Part shown: positions 1 to 11,160 of the stretch, piece by piece
How positions within the stretch are numbered: the stretch's first letter is position 1
Layout of the letters: each line of letters begins with the position of its first letter
The notes under the pieces: model-generated
The model's database searches: none
What the model was told of the DNA's origin: nothing
Seen by the model: the letters and a program-made list of their open reading frames with translations, nothing else
Made by a program: the position numbers and the translations under genes
Source of the DNA: Nectonema munidae
Taxonomy: Eukaryota > Nematomorpha > Nectonematoida > Nectonematidae
Length of the DNA: 64,000 nt
Direction of reading: 5' to 3'
Assembly: GCA_030549495.1 (NCBI GenBank)
Contig: JAUIRK010000567.1
Coordinates: 1 to 64,000 of the forward strand

Positions 1-297
1 CTCTTTTGTGCCGAAAGTCCCACATATGGGTCGTAAATAAAGTTCTTTGTATGCCGAAAGGGCCATATATGTCACCCCAAAAATTTTACTGTAAGTGCCG
101 AGCGGGTCAAATTTAGTTATTTACAAAAACGTAAACAAATACCACTAACCTTCATTATTTCACATCGAGTTGATGCATGCATGTCACGAATAGGATAATC
201 AATATTCTGGCTGCAATTCAAGATTTTGACGTCACATCACAACTTACCAGATCGTTCTTGCTGTCATTTTCTTTTTACGTGTGTGTTTCTTTTAATT

Positions 298-3200
298 ATG
301 GTAAGTTTTCTCATTATTTACTTTATATATGACGTAAAACTTATGTGTAATATATTCGACGTACTTTCAATAACATCGTTAGCAAGCTAATACTTTTTTT
401 TCATGAAACATGCTTTTTTCAAATAACTTTGAATATTGGGTACCAGATATGACCCGTTAGGACTGATTTTTTTTGCTCAAAATCAATTTTGTTAATTTGT
501 GTTTTTTTATCCAAATTTAATGCAAAATTTTAAACAATAAAAAGTTTTTTATACAACCTCTGTTTTTGAGAATATTTTTTTACAAAATATTGTTGAATTT
601 TGGAACAAATTTGGAAAATTTTCAGATTTTATTTTCAAAAATTGATATTATTTTTCTTATAACGAAATACATAAACATTTTTAAAATCTAAATGAAGTTA
701 TAGACAGAAAAATTCAGTTCATCTGCTTTTTATAATAAATTTGGATATGATTCTTCTGCTTTGGACTAAAAATCTGATTCTCATTGTACCAACCAGTTAA
801 TAAAAAAGTTATCAACTTAGTTAATAGGTCAGAATAATTGCATTTTCCAATTATTAAACTATTATTTAAAAAAGTATGAAAAATAAACTTTTTCCTTCTC
901 CTTCTTATGAATAACAGCGTCTATTCAAAGACTTAAATATTAATACCTGACATATTTTTGTAAATATTAGGAAGAGTCTGGTTTAACTTGTAGTAAATTA
1001 TTCATTTTAACCCTCATCAGGCAAGGGTCTATCAGACCCGAGAAACTTAGATTTTTTGTCATAAATGATATATATAGTTTTGAAACTTTTAAAATGCCTC
1101 CTCATTCTACTTGTATTTAAATCATTCAAAAAATATTTTTGTCAAAGTTATTTTTTTTTCGGCAACGACCTAAAAACTTTTAGCATTACGTTGCAGGTAA
1201 ACATGGGTCTAATAGATCCAATAAGCAGTGAGCACTCACAAAAACATATTATTTGTATGAAATGTAGTAAAAAAAAAAATTTTTACAATTAAACAATAGT
1301 AAGTTTTTGTTCATTAACTATTGAACTTTGAAAAAGCTTCAAACAAATAGAGAAAACCTTTTTTTGAGGCGCTTCTTTTCACCCAAAAACACATTCAAAA
1401 AACACCTAAAAACTAGTTTTATTTGTAGTTTAAAGTAGTTTATTTGTAGTTTTATTCAATTGTTTTTTTTCTTTTTTATATATATTTTATCATGAACATA
1501 ATATTTTAGTATGTAATGTACTAACTCTTGCTTTAGGCTTTACTAACTTTTAATATCCTTTACTTTTAAACTCAATTGATTAATTGTAATTTTTTGTTGA
1601 ATTTCACTGATTATTTGATTTAAATAGTTTCTGTTGCTACATATGATGTTTTTTGAATGTGTTTTTGGGTGAAAAGACGCACGCTTTTTTGTAGTAAATT
1701 GCTGAACTTTAATATTTCGGGCAATATAAAAAATATTTATAGTTACATATATGCACAAGAAATCATTAATTTAAAGGTTATAGATAAGCTAAATGTACAA
1801 AATATAAAAATTATCATAAACAAAAGAGTATTTGTGGAAACAAAAAGGCCGGGCCCGTTGGACTTTTTAGCTGAGCTCTAAATGTTACATTGATACTTTG
1901 AATTTTTTATTATTTTGAATAAAAAATTGAGTTTTAATGTTGGAAAATTCGGGATACTTTGAATTTATTATTTTGAATAAAAAATTGAGTTTTAATGTTG
2001 GAGAATTCGGATTTTATTTATTTCACATTCTCGAATTGGGATGTGGATATTGAATTACCAATAGTTTCTAATGTGGACGCTATTGCGTTCTATAGTCTTT
2101 TGACTTTTATTCTGAGCTTTATATATCAAAGAGACCCTGAGAAGAATGTTGGAGGAAAACTTATTTACTACATTCTGCATATTTTTGATAAATAAATCTT
2201 AGTATGAAGTATGAGATGTTTAATTTTACTTTTTTTTATCATTGAATAATTGTTTTGTGAAAGCAAACTTTTATTTCAAAATATATTTTGCATTCTCACA
2301 TTTTTAAGGATGATACTTTAAATAATTTGTTGGAGTTTATTGATACAGAAAAGATAACTGACTCCCAAATTTTCATTCAACCGCCCATAAATTGTACCGA
2401 TGTGGTTACAGATGAAGATTCAGGAGACGAAGACATCGGCGATATAGACAATTTGACTGGAAATCAATTGCTGGCTGAAGGAACTTTGGTTTCAAGATGT
2501 GTGATTCACGATGATGATGATGATGATGATGATGATATTAATGATGATGATAGACAAACTAGTAATCAAATCGAACCAGTTAAAAGAAAAAAGTCTTTTC
2601 ATTGGAACAGTGGTTGTGTTAATTTTCATGGAAATGAATTCAAAGAAGCTCTTCACCCAAGTTACTATGATAACGCTAACTTGAATTTGATGGATGTTTT
2701 TAATCTATTTTTGACTGAAACTCTCATTAACATGATTGTTTCATTTACAAACAATTATGCTTCGCAAAACAACTTTAATTTGAACTTGAGTAATGATGAA
2801 TTTAAAGTTTTTTTTGGTATTTTCACTCTAATGGGCTACCATAAATTACCTAAATATCGCATGTATTGGAACAAAAGTGAGGATTGTGATGTGAAAATTG
2901 TATCGTTGGCAATGAGGAGAGATAGGTTTGATGAAATAAAAAAGTACTTACATTTTTCAGACAACAATCAACTTGACTCAAGTGATAAGTTCACCAAAAT
3001 ACGGCCTCTTGTTGACAAACTAAACCAAATTTTTTCTTCAAATGCTCCTGTAGCAGAGTTTCATGCTATAGATGAAACGATGATACCGTATTATGGTCGT
3101 CAACATCTGAAACAGTTCATCAAAGGAAAGCCTCAAAGGTTTGGGTATAAGCAATGGTCAGATTGCATTCAATCTGGGTATTTAGTGAACTTTGATCTTT

Positions 3201-4050
3201 ATCAAGGTAAATCGGAAAAAAGAAGTACAGGGTTAACTTTAGGGGAATCTGTAGTACTCAACTTTGTTGAAAAAAACAACAACAAGATCATCAACTCATA
3301 CCATTATGTCATGGATAATTATTTTTCAACCTTGAACTTGTTTCAAATGATTAAAGAAAAAAAACAGACCATGACGGCTACCATAAAAAAGAACAGGCTG
3401 CTCAATTTTCCTAAAAAAAGTGAAAAAGATTTTAAAAAGATCCCAGAGGGAGTTTTACGGCATACAATTCCTGTTCTTTTAACGTTTGTGAGTGGTTTGA
3501 TAATCGGGTTGTGATTTGTGGATCTAACAAGTATGGGGTAGAGCCACTAAATAAAATTTCACGATACTCGCGTACATTAAAAAGTAGGATAAAAATAAAT
3601 CAGCCAAAGCTTTTAAATGTTTATAATCGAGAGATGGGGCATGTAGACAGAATGGACCAAAATCTCATGATTTATAAAAGTTGTTTAAGAGGAAAAAAAT
3701 GGTATATGCCTATTGTAATGCATCTTTTTGATACATTGATCATACAAGCTTGGCTTGTGTACAGGTTGACCCCGAACCCTGAAAAAAAAGATCAACTTTT
3801 TTACCGCAGAATGGTGGCCCAAAGTTTATTAAAAACCTATGGAGTTTATCCTCAATCATCCAAGGCTCTCGCAAGTCCCAATCCTGCAGACATCACAAGA
3901 TTCGACAAGACTGGACACTTGGTCACTCCGATTGAAGACAATAAAAGATTGAAATGTCGACATTGTCATTCTAAAACTCCCACAAAATGCATCAAATGCA
4001 ATCTTGGAGTTCATGTGAAATGCTTTATCGCTTACCATACTAAAATTTAA
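298..4050 (+). CDS. piggyBac transposase (DDE_Tnp_1_7), one frameshift
   Basis: Cut-and-paste transposase of the piggyBac/PGBD family. The proposed first exon ends in ATG (298-300) directly followed by GTAAGT. The second exon starts at 2309 after a pyrimidine-rich acceptor ending TTTTTAAG and continues in frame: M-DDTLNNLLEFIDTE. Order of parts: acidic N-terminus with an Asp run (about 2510-2560), a DDE fold with AIDETM (Asp at 3071), YVMDNYFS (Asp at 3314) and GHVDRMDQ (Asp at 3646), then a Cys/His finger C-x2-C-x7-C-x2-C-x4-H-x2-C-x4-H near 3950-4040. The frame changes near 3489-3492, just before WFDNRVV, which fits loss of one base. The predicted length is about 580 residues, typical for the family. 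The intron is inferred; without it the frame simply opens upstream of 2309 with no nearby ATG. Confidence 0.85.
1371..1680. repeat. Inverted repeat, ~34-bp arms
   Basis: 1371-1405 and 1645-1680 are reverse complements at about 34 of 36 positions, sharing the core TTCACCCAAAAACACATTC. Weaker complementarity continues outward on both sides. It may be a small foldback element lodged in the transposase intron. Confidence 0.7.
1891..2009 (+). repeat. Tandem duplication, two ~58-bp copies
   Basis: Two adjacent copies share TTGAATAAAAAATTGAGTTT followed by TAATGTTGGAAAATTCGG, with only a few differences. This is a local duplication inside the piggyBac intron and has no coding meaning that I can see. 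Confidence 0.75.
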
Positions 4051-4395
4051 AAAAATGTTTTAATAAAATTGTGTTTTGCTTTTACAGAATTTTTTGGGGT
4101 GTACGAACGTCCCATATATGGTACGGCATTTTTTTTAAAAACGAAAAAACATTTTTTTTTATTGTACCCAAATTTCGTTTATTAGTAGTGTGTAAACTTT
4201 GATATATCACTTTCATTAAATAAAACGAAATATTTTTGCTTCGGCATATCAGATAATCAAATTAAATGGACTTTTCGGCACTTGAAGGAACTATGCATTA
4301 CTGACCTATCGGCATGAAAGAGTTAAGCATAATGCGAGCATATAGCCTTACGGCTGAAAGTGCTTTGATATCTCCAACCAACCAACTATGCTATG

Positions 4396-5099
4396 GTTAA
4401 AATGGTACCTTGTCAAAACAAAAACGCCCGAAAACCAAAATGTCCCAAAATCTAAAACAATTTTTAATCTTTTTTAGCCTTTCTGATTATACATGGCCAT
4501 TTCCAAATATAATAATGCTAATCAAAGATAAGTAAAGAAATATACCAGTTTTTAATTCCTTTTTTAACAATTTTTTTCTCTTTTTCCAATCAAAAAATGT
4601 ATAAACGTATGGAGCTTAAAGGGACTTAATGTAAGTGATCAAATTTTTTAAGGTAGATTATTAAGGCATTTTATTCAATTAACAATTCAGTCTAGTCAAA
4701 GTTAGATGTATTTTTTCATTAAGTTTTCAAAAGATACTCACATCGGTTCCTAGTCAAAATTCCTAAAATTAAAAATGCCGACTTCCAAAATCGCCGAAAA
4801 CTAAAATTCCAACTTCCAAAATTCCCGAAAATTAAAATCCTCTGTACCAAAATCCCCGAAAACTAAAGTTAAAGTTAGTTATTAAAAAGATAGTTCAGAT
4901 TTGTTAAATAAAATAAGTAGGTAATTGATAAGCTAATAAAATTGAATTCATAAGTTTATATACTACACATGAAAATAAACTTTGAAAAAAAATTGAAATA
5001 AATTTACAAATTAATTTTCAATTTTATGACGTTTCGGTTTAGGACATTTTGGTTTTTGGATGTTTTAGTCTCGGACATTTTGACCAGGAACCGTTAACA
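4396..5099. mobile_element. MITE with iterated CGAAAAC(C) motifs, copy 1
   Basis: The left end (4403 on) reads TGGTACCTTGTCAAAAC followed by CCCGAAAACCAAAATG. The right end (to 5092) is the inverse: GGACATTTTGACCAGGAACC. Flanks GTTAAAA and GTTAACA look like a 7-bp target duplication with one change. Between the ends, blocks resembling CCAAAATCGCCGAAAACTAAA recur (4770-4865). No coding sequence. A second member lies at 41716-42329, and half-like fragments occur near 38590-38660 and 40255-40390. I cannot assign a superfamily. Confidence 0.6.
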
Positions 5100-5906
5100 A
5101 TACATCACAAAAGTTTTATAATATTTATATGAAAAATTAAGCTAAATAGATGCTGATTTGTAATGTGCTAGTTTACACACAACTCACTTTACATGGCAAC
5201 ACTCATTTAAGATGTAAATTAGTCGATGTGCTATTTTTTCACAGTTTAAAGAATTAAATAAATTCGTATCTGTTTTAAACCTCCCTTGAAATCACCTTTG
5301 CCCTATATATATAAGATAAGTTCTCTGGTGACGAGGTGCTAATACCAATCTGGGTTTGCCTCAGGAAATCACACATTGGGAAAACGTAAGAGAGCACCTT
5401 TTTATTAGCAGATGCTTGAAAAAATGATTTATTGAAGAGGGAAATGAAGTTGAATGTCCCGCAGTAAGTTTTAAAGAAATGACCCGCACCGGGAATTTAG
5501 ATAGGGGTCCCGATGAAATTAACGATAAAGATAACGACAATACATGTGCCTTCTCAATTGTGCTGATTTCATTGATTTTTCGTTATTTATATTTGTACAT
5601 ACAGTGTTATAAAAGAGTATAAAATCAAGCCGCCATGTTTATTCATGACTTCTATACTTCTGCAAATAAAATCATCAATTTTTTTTTAATATTTTAATTC
5701 AAAATTTAATGCATAATTCGATTCAAGCATTCATCATTTCAAAGAGGTAGTAATAAAAATCAAAGATCTTCATTGGCTAAAATCCTGGAAAGGCGCTTCT
5801 ACAATCGATTACCATAGGGTTCAATTTGGAAATAATATTTTGTGACAAAAAATTTTCTCAAAAAATAGAATTTTTAAAGACACTAGCATAGTCCAAGATT
5901 TTGGTG
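5100..5906. other. Gene-free AT-rich stretch
   Basis: I see no gene, clear element end or conserved motif here. The slightly less AT-rich part around 5280-5540 may be old element debris, but no domain is readable. Confidence 0.5.
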
Positions 5907-6430
5907 AAAATTTTCAAACACTTTCTTCTTCTTCTTCATCATCTTATCCCCTAAATGGGGGTCGATGGCTTGATCCTATTTCTCCATAGGTTTCTGTCCT
6001 TCTAGAGTTTTGGATCATTGCAAAGTAAATTGGAGCAGAATTTTTACAAGCCGGATGCACTTCCTGACACCAACCAGTGTTTGTATTCAGGACTGGAAAC
6101 CTTTAGCCTTTGTACAACCAAGTACTTAACCCACAAGGCACTTGCAATTTGGAATCAGAGTTATTTTCTCCTAGAACAACTGCTGTCCAAAGCTAACGAG
6201 CTTGGTCCACCCGGAGCTACACAAGGTTAAAGCGCCTGTTGCTCGCTTTTGCCTCAAGATCATTTAGTTTTAAACGACCCCGCCGCGTGAAGGCAGATCA
6301 GGAGACTTACTATTCAGAGGCTGTAAGAGACGAATGTGCCATATGAGGTATTTTATAGGAAAATGAGTGCTCATTTTCATTTTCCACCTCGGCATAAACA
6401 GTCATTAAGGTAAAAATTTTCAAACACTTT
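5907..6430 (+). mobile_element. Retroposon-like repeat flanked by 18-bp duplications
   Basis: The 18-mer AAAATTTTCAAACACTTT occurs at 5907-5924 and again at 6413-6430, exactly flanking a ~488-bp segment. A direct duplication that long points to target-primed insertion (SINE/LINE-like). The insert starts with CTTCTTCTT and contains AAATGGGGGTCGATGGCTTG and the block GCCGGATGCACTTCCTGACA near 6050. I recall the latter type of block from dispersed repeats in other invertebrates. The short open frame inside (6018-6230) has no recognisable domain and is probably not a gene. Confidence 0.6.
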
Positions 6431-6940
6431 ACTATCTTTAAACTAAATTGATAAGTCGATGATTTTCAACATCTAGCTAGCCTAACTCAGATAATTATTA
6501 TTTTGAAAACTATAATTTACAAAAAAGACTTTTTCAATATTTGCTTCAAAATTTTGACAAATTTCTTTGTATTTATATCTTGACTTTATGTTAATCTTTT
6601 GTTTAACTTTGATATTAAATAAAATAAAGTATTTTAGAATTTTTTTGCTATTTTATTCTTTAATTTGAACATATTTCAGCAAATTATATGTGATATTTCA
6701 AAATTAAAAAACTTTTAACACAACTATGTATTTGAATTTTTATACTTTTTTTGTTATTTTCAAAAAATAGTTACACATTTTTTACGAAAAAAATAACGAA
6801 AAGTAACGAAGCTTTTTATTGAGATAACGTTAACAAAAAACAACCAAAAAATTCTAATTAAACGATAACGAAGCGCTTTTTTGTTCAAAGTAACGATAAC
6901 TATAACGAAGTAAGTTTTAGTAGTAACGATCCCAAGTCTA

Positions 6941-6971
<31 letters not shown>

Positions 6972-8227
6972 CATACACACACTCACAAAGGGACAACACA
7001 TACCGAGAGAGATAGAGGCATGTGAAATAATTGAATGTGTTTGAAATATGAATGGTATTTCATTTGAACGCATTTCTGATGCTAAAATGCAAATCAAAAT
7101 CAGAAGAAAAGAGAAACAAAACTAAGAGTGAAAAGAATGAGATTGCCTAAGGTTCAAATCATTCATACATCATCATGCGCTGTATGCTTGCAAGACAATT
7201 TTTGAAGTCAAAAAGATGAAAGCGGAAATTTGTTATATGTATAATACAGTATATATATGTATATGTATATATACATAAACAGAGATGTAAAAATATATAT
7301 CAAGATACGAGTAGAATTGAAATTCCTTACGAAATTGAGAAAAATTGTTTTTCCTTCATTTGCTTTATCATATTCAAATCTATTTTCAGAAAGCGTATAA
7401 TACGATTTTGCTGTGTGGAAATGAAACCAGGAAAACTTTTTTTCATTGATCGGTTATATTCATTTTTGTCCATAAATAAAATAAACTTTGGAAAGATTTA
7501 TATAACTTTTTTTTAATTAGAGAAATTTTGCTTTACAATTTCCTTTTTGATTTTACATGAACAATTTTGTGACAAAATTTCCATTTTCAAAATTAGAAAT
7601 AATGATATTCGGATATTTTATCAATGTAAAGAGACGGCAAAGTGGTCGATAAGATAGACAAATTTACAAAAAATTGTGCTATGCTCTTTTTACTTTATAG
7701 TAGTAATAAATCTCCTTTTTCTTTTAAAACATAGCTTAGGACATTGTATAGTATAGGATATATGAAACATTTTTGGTTTGTATTTTTTCTCTTAATTGTT
7801 GGACATTGATTAATTTTTTTATGAAACCATTCTATGTGGAGTGGAGGTCGAAGTGAAGACAATTATTCTATGAAGGGGTCGACGGGTAAACAAGTTTGTC
7901 GATCCCTGGTCTAAAGCTAGAAAGAATAAGTTTTCCAATAAGTATATTTAAATTTTTGACAATACAAAATTTAATTTTTACAGAATAAAATATTTAGACA
8001 AATAATGAAGAACGATTATGAGAACAAGAAATTAAAGGTGAAATCATTCTTGAAAAATATAACTGAATAAAATTATGCGTATTTATTTGTGATTAAATAA
8101 TTTTTTTGCTTTTAATTTAAAAAAATTAAGCCATTCTATGGATTTTCGTATCACATCCAAGAGAAGAATAATCCTCCATATCTGGACATATGGTAAGGAT
8201 AGTAAAGATCGGGATCAAAACCAGATT
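6431..8227. other. Gene-free stretch with microsatellite and hAT-type debris
   Basis: No gene is supported. An (AC)n microsatellite lies at 6943-6966. Bases 7840-7908 match, in inverse orientation, the left end of the hAT-like MITE at 46084 (shared CTATGAAGGGGTCGACGGGT-type sequence), so this is an old fragment of that family. Confidence 0.5.
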
Positions 8228-8291
8228 AACTGAAACAGTGGTTCTCAATTTTTTTAAAAAGGGCCAAATTAAGAGTCAACATTACACTAGT

Positions 8292-9052
8292 GACTAGAGC
8301 ATTGGTTCTTAAAATGTGGGCCATGGCCCCCTGGGGGCATAAAGCAAAATTTAAGGGGCCATAATCTGAGGCTATGCATAAATAAAACCAGATGAATATA
8401 GCGGGTAGATAGACAATGATAATGGCCAAACTGAGCTGTTGACACTTCAAGAGGATTCAGGGGTCAAGATGAAGTTTGAAACTGAATCTCTCCCATTTTT
8501 TTGGTCATCAGTGGCAGCTTCATATCCAAATTTTTGTGACTTCTTAGCTTTTCGCCAACTTCTACCATTTTCATCAACTTATTCCTGTGAGGCTGTCTTC
8601 TCTTAACTACTCTACATTAAAACGAAATATCGCAACAGACTTGAAGTGAAGCATGACCTACGTTGTGCTTTAAGTAAAACAAAACCAAGAATCAAGAAGC
8701 CTGTCGATAATCTGCAGCATCACCCTTCACACCGAGTAGAATTGTCTCCCAACTAGAGCACTTAATTGTTACAATGTTATCAAATTTGTAAGATTCAAAG
8801 ATTAAATCACATAGCGTAGGATTAATAAACTTTTTCCATCCTGTGGATTTTCTAGGTTTCCTTCTTTTTTTTGCTTATTCTTGAAACACCTTTTAGCAAA
8901 ATGCCCTTTTTAATTAATCTTATGATTATAATTGCTAGATACTCGTAGACAGCACGGTATTCACCGGCTATGATTGTTGTGGGGCCATAGACAAGGATCA
9001 TGTATGAAAAGTGGGTAACGATCAGAAAAATTTGGGAACCACTGGACTAGAG
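8292..9052 (+). mobile_element. hAT element relic with perfect 8-bp target duplication
   Basis: GACTAGAG stands at 8292-8299 and again at 9045-9052. Between them a 745-bp element begins CATTGGTTCTTAAAATGTGG and ends with the inverse of CAGTGGTTCCCAAATTTTTC, which are typical hAT termini. It keeps the 3' end of a transposase gene in its middle and has lost the rest, so it is an internally deleted, non-autonomous copy. Confidence 0.82.
8476..8755 (+). pseudogene. hAT transposase C-terminal fragment (ZBED-type)
   Basis: The plus strand reads PFFWSSVAASYPNFCDF, then LLPFSSTYSCEAVFS, a stop (TAA), then YIKTKYRNRLEVKHDLRCAL. This is the C-terminal dimerisation region of hAT transposases of the ZBED/SCAND-like kind (family pattern PFxxTYxCExxFS...IKTKYRNRLxxExDLRxAL). 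Only the last ~90 residues remain, with an in-frame stop, so it is non-functional. Confidence 0.8.
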
Positions 9053-9325
9053 GGTCGCAACAAAACAAAAATGATAACTTAAAAAATAGAGGTACACTCT
9101 GTCTAATTCTGCCACTCCCAAAACACATTGTGTAAATAAATTTTAAGAGCAGATCATAGATATAACACCACTTTAGAATTAATAGATCAATACTTTTGCA
9201 AAATCCTGGCACTTTTGAATGCTAGCTTAATTTATTCTGCAACTTTGCCATATGGGCTTCAAAACAAGAGGTTGAGGGCCGCAGGTAAGCCTTCAGGGCC
9301 ACGGTGTAGAAACTCTGAATTGGAT

Positions 9326-10639
9326 CGAGAGACTCTTTCTTCTAAATACTAAGCTACCTGCTGACACCACTAGGCAATCAGCGAAAATAAGGAGATTGAA
9401 AACATTAAATTCCAAATGTTAATCTTTTGGAGTTTTTTTATTTTCAAATCAAATTTTACCATATTTGAGTCAATTTTTTCAAATTCTAATTCAAACTGCA
9501 TATTATTCCTGCATTTAGAGAAGGGCAGCCTGAAAGGTTTAAAATAATTTAAGTATCGAATAAACATATTTTTACCTCCGATGGTTCAAAATATAAGGAA
9601 TTTTATTCACGATTTTCTTAAACCCTCATTTGCTACGGTTTGCTTATCGAAAATATGGTTGCCCTAAGTTTTAATTTTTAGAACAGGATTCAATCATGTT
9701 CTAAAAAACAAAAAATATTTGATATAAAAATTACAATTATTTAACTTGATAAAATCCAATTATTCTGTTTAAGAATCTTTTTTTCCATTGAAAATTGAAA
9801 CTGTTTTTTTTTTATTTTTTGAAGATATTTTATTGAAGCCTATAATGGATGAAGAGAATTAGCGCGTTGATCTATGAGATCTCGTTTGTTTTCTTGTAAA
9901 TTATTATAAGCTAAATTTCCCTAACCAGTGGATACATATCAACATGATGCATACATTTTTTAGGTGAGCCATAGTAAATTAATAATTTTCAGTGATCCAC
10001 ATGTCATTTATGTCGACTACAAAAAAATTAACTCATTACATCTAAACTTTCTCAATAGTAAGTTAGAATTTTAGAGAAAATTTTTTAATTTTTAGCTTAA
10101 TAATAAACTTATTTTATCTTCTATTTTTTTATTTAAAGTTATTAGCATGAGATACTTGTCAATTATAAAACCATTAAATTGGATAAATTGAGTAACGGGT
10201 GGAGTAACAGACATCACGATTGGTCAAAGTGGCCTTCAAGGATTTTTAGTAGAAACAGACCGAATAAGGATTGGAATTAAATGTTGTTAAAAATACAGGC
10301 AATATAGGGTCGGATTGAAAAAATATTACGAATAGGAAGCAGTATGGACTTCAAAATATTGTTCGGGGGAGGTCTCCTGCATGGAATTAATATAAATTCG
10401 TAAATACTGATTTTTCGCTTCCAGAAAAACTATTACTGATCAAACTTGCAGAAAGAGATTGTGCTTAGTTAAATACACATGAAAAATTACAAGAAAATAT
10501 TTAAGGAAACCTATGTCCACCACAAATTTTTTTTGTCTAATGTGGACAAAGAAGGACCTTTTTCCTGATTTGTAATAAGCAAGGGTTGGGTCGTGTGATT
10601 ATCCTACCCTTATACCCAGATTTGTAATTCCCAAATGTT
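9326..10639. other. Gene-free AT-rich stretch
   Basis: Nothing recognisable on either strand: no exon-like frame, element terminus or tandem array that I can support. Confidence 0.5.
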
Positions 10640-11160
10640 GGCATGTATGGAGTATTGCATGCTGAGTGGTATGATGTCAACTTAAATCATCTACGTAGTG
10701 TTGTTTTTGAAATACTAGATTCCGTTTTCATAAACAGATTTAGAGACTATAATATAAAATTTTGGCAATTTTTTAAAATTCTAAGCCCACCGACTTTCTA
10801 AAAAACTAAAAGTTCTACTATGCATCATAAAAACGATACCCTTCACAATAAAAAAGGTTACTTCAGATCAACTTAAAGATGAGTGCAGCGTATTTCACCC
10901 AGTTATAGGAAAATTTCACGAAATTTATTTAAATACAAAACTTAATCAGTCAAATTTACAAATAAAACTGATGTAATACACAAAAATAACGAGTTTTGTT
11001 TCAGCATTAGCTCTGACGGCAGGATATTCCAGTTCTATAGTTGAATGCGCTTTTTCAGTCCAAACGAGTTGATTGTTGTCATTAAAAAATAAAGAAATCG
11101 TATAGAATTTCAATTGACTTTACTACACTTTGAAAATGAATTGACCAAAAATAATTAAAT
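10640..11160 (+). pseudogene. Decayed hAT transposase fragment (TTF-type)
   Basis: Near 10668-10785 one frame reads WYDVNLNHLRSVVFEILDSV, and near 11005-11060 another reads SALALTAGYSSSIVECAFS. The second matches the hAT C-terminal signature found in TTF-type zinc finger/hAT proteins (GYSSSxCExxFSxL). Several stops and frame changes lie between and after these pieces, so this is an old relic. Family assignment rests mainly on the second motif. Confidence 0.6.

Larger units (their letters stand above)
301..2308 (+). other. Probable intron of the piggyBac transposase, with internal repeats
   Basis: Bounded by GTAAGT after the ATG and by a pyrimidine-rich AG acceptor. No homologous coding sequence is visible inside. 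It holds an inverted repeat (1371-1405 against 1645-1680), a ~58-bp tandem duplication (about 1891-2009), and a TTAACCCTCATCAGG sequence at 1008 that resembles the end of another TTAA-type element. Confidence 0.55.
1..4326 (+). mobile_element. piggyBac-superfamily DNA transposon, nearly whole
   Basis: The window opens on the left terminus CTCTTTTGTGCCGA, and the reverse complement of the right terminus (ending at 4322) reads CTCTTTCATGCCGA, so these are short inverted ends. The right end is followed by TTAA at 4323-4326, the piggyBac target site; the matching left TTAA would lie just outside the window. Subterminal sequence is also related: TGCCGAAAG motifs, and CATATATGG-type palindromes near 20, 65 and 4110. 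The element encodes a piggyBac transposase and has a polyadenylation signal AATAAA at 4062-4067. About 4.3 kb is longer than the usual 2.5-3 kb, because a ~2 kb stretch, probably an intron, lies between promoter region and coding body. Apart from one frameshift the coding part looks recent. Confidence 0.88.
8228..9325. mobile_element. Outer hAT-like element, host of a nested hAT
   Basis: It starts at 8236 with CAGTGGTTCTCAATTTTTTT and ends near 9317 with the inverse of CAGAGTTTCTACACCGTGGC. Possible 8-bp duplications AACTGAAA and AATTGGAT agree at about 5 of 8 sites, so it is old. It is interrupted by the younger element at 8300-9044. No coding sequence of its own is visible. Confidence 0.5.

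Noticed and set aside
6018-6230. 70-codon frame in the retroposon-like repeat
   Set aside because: It lies within a repeat, has no domain and shows no splice or promoter context.
6760-7097. Cys/Val-rich frames
   Set aside because: They are translations of the AC/TG microsatellite.
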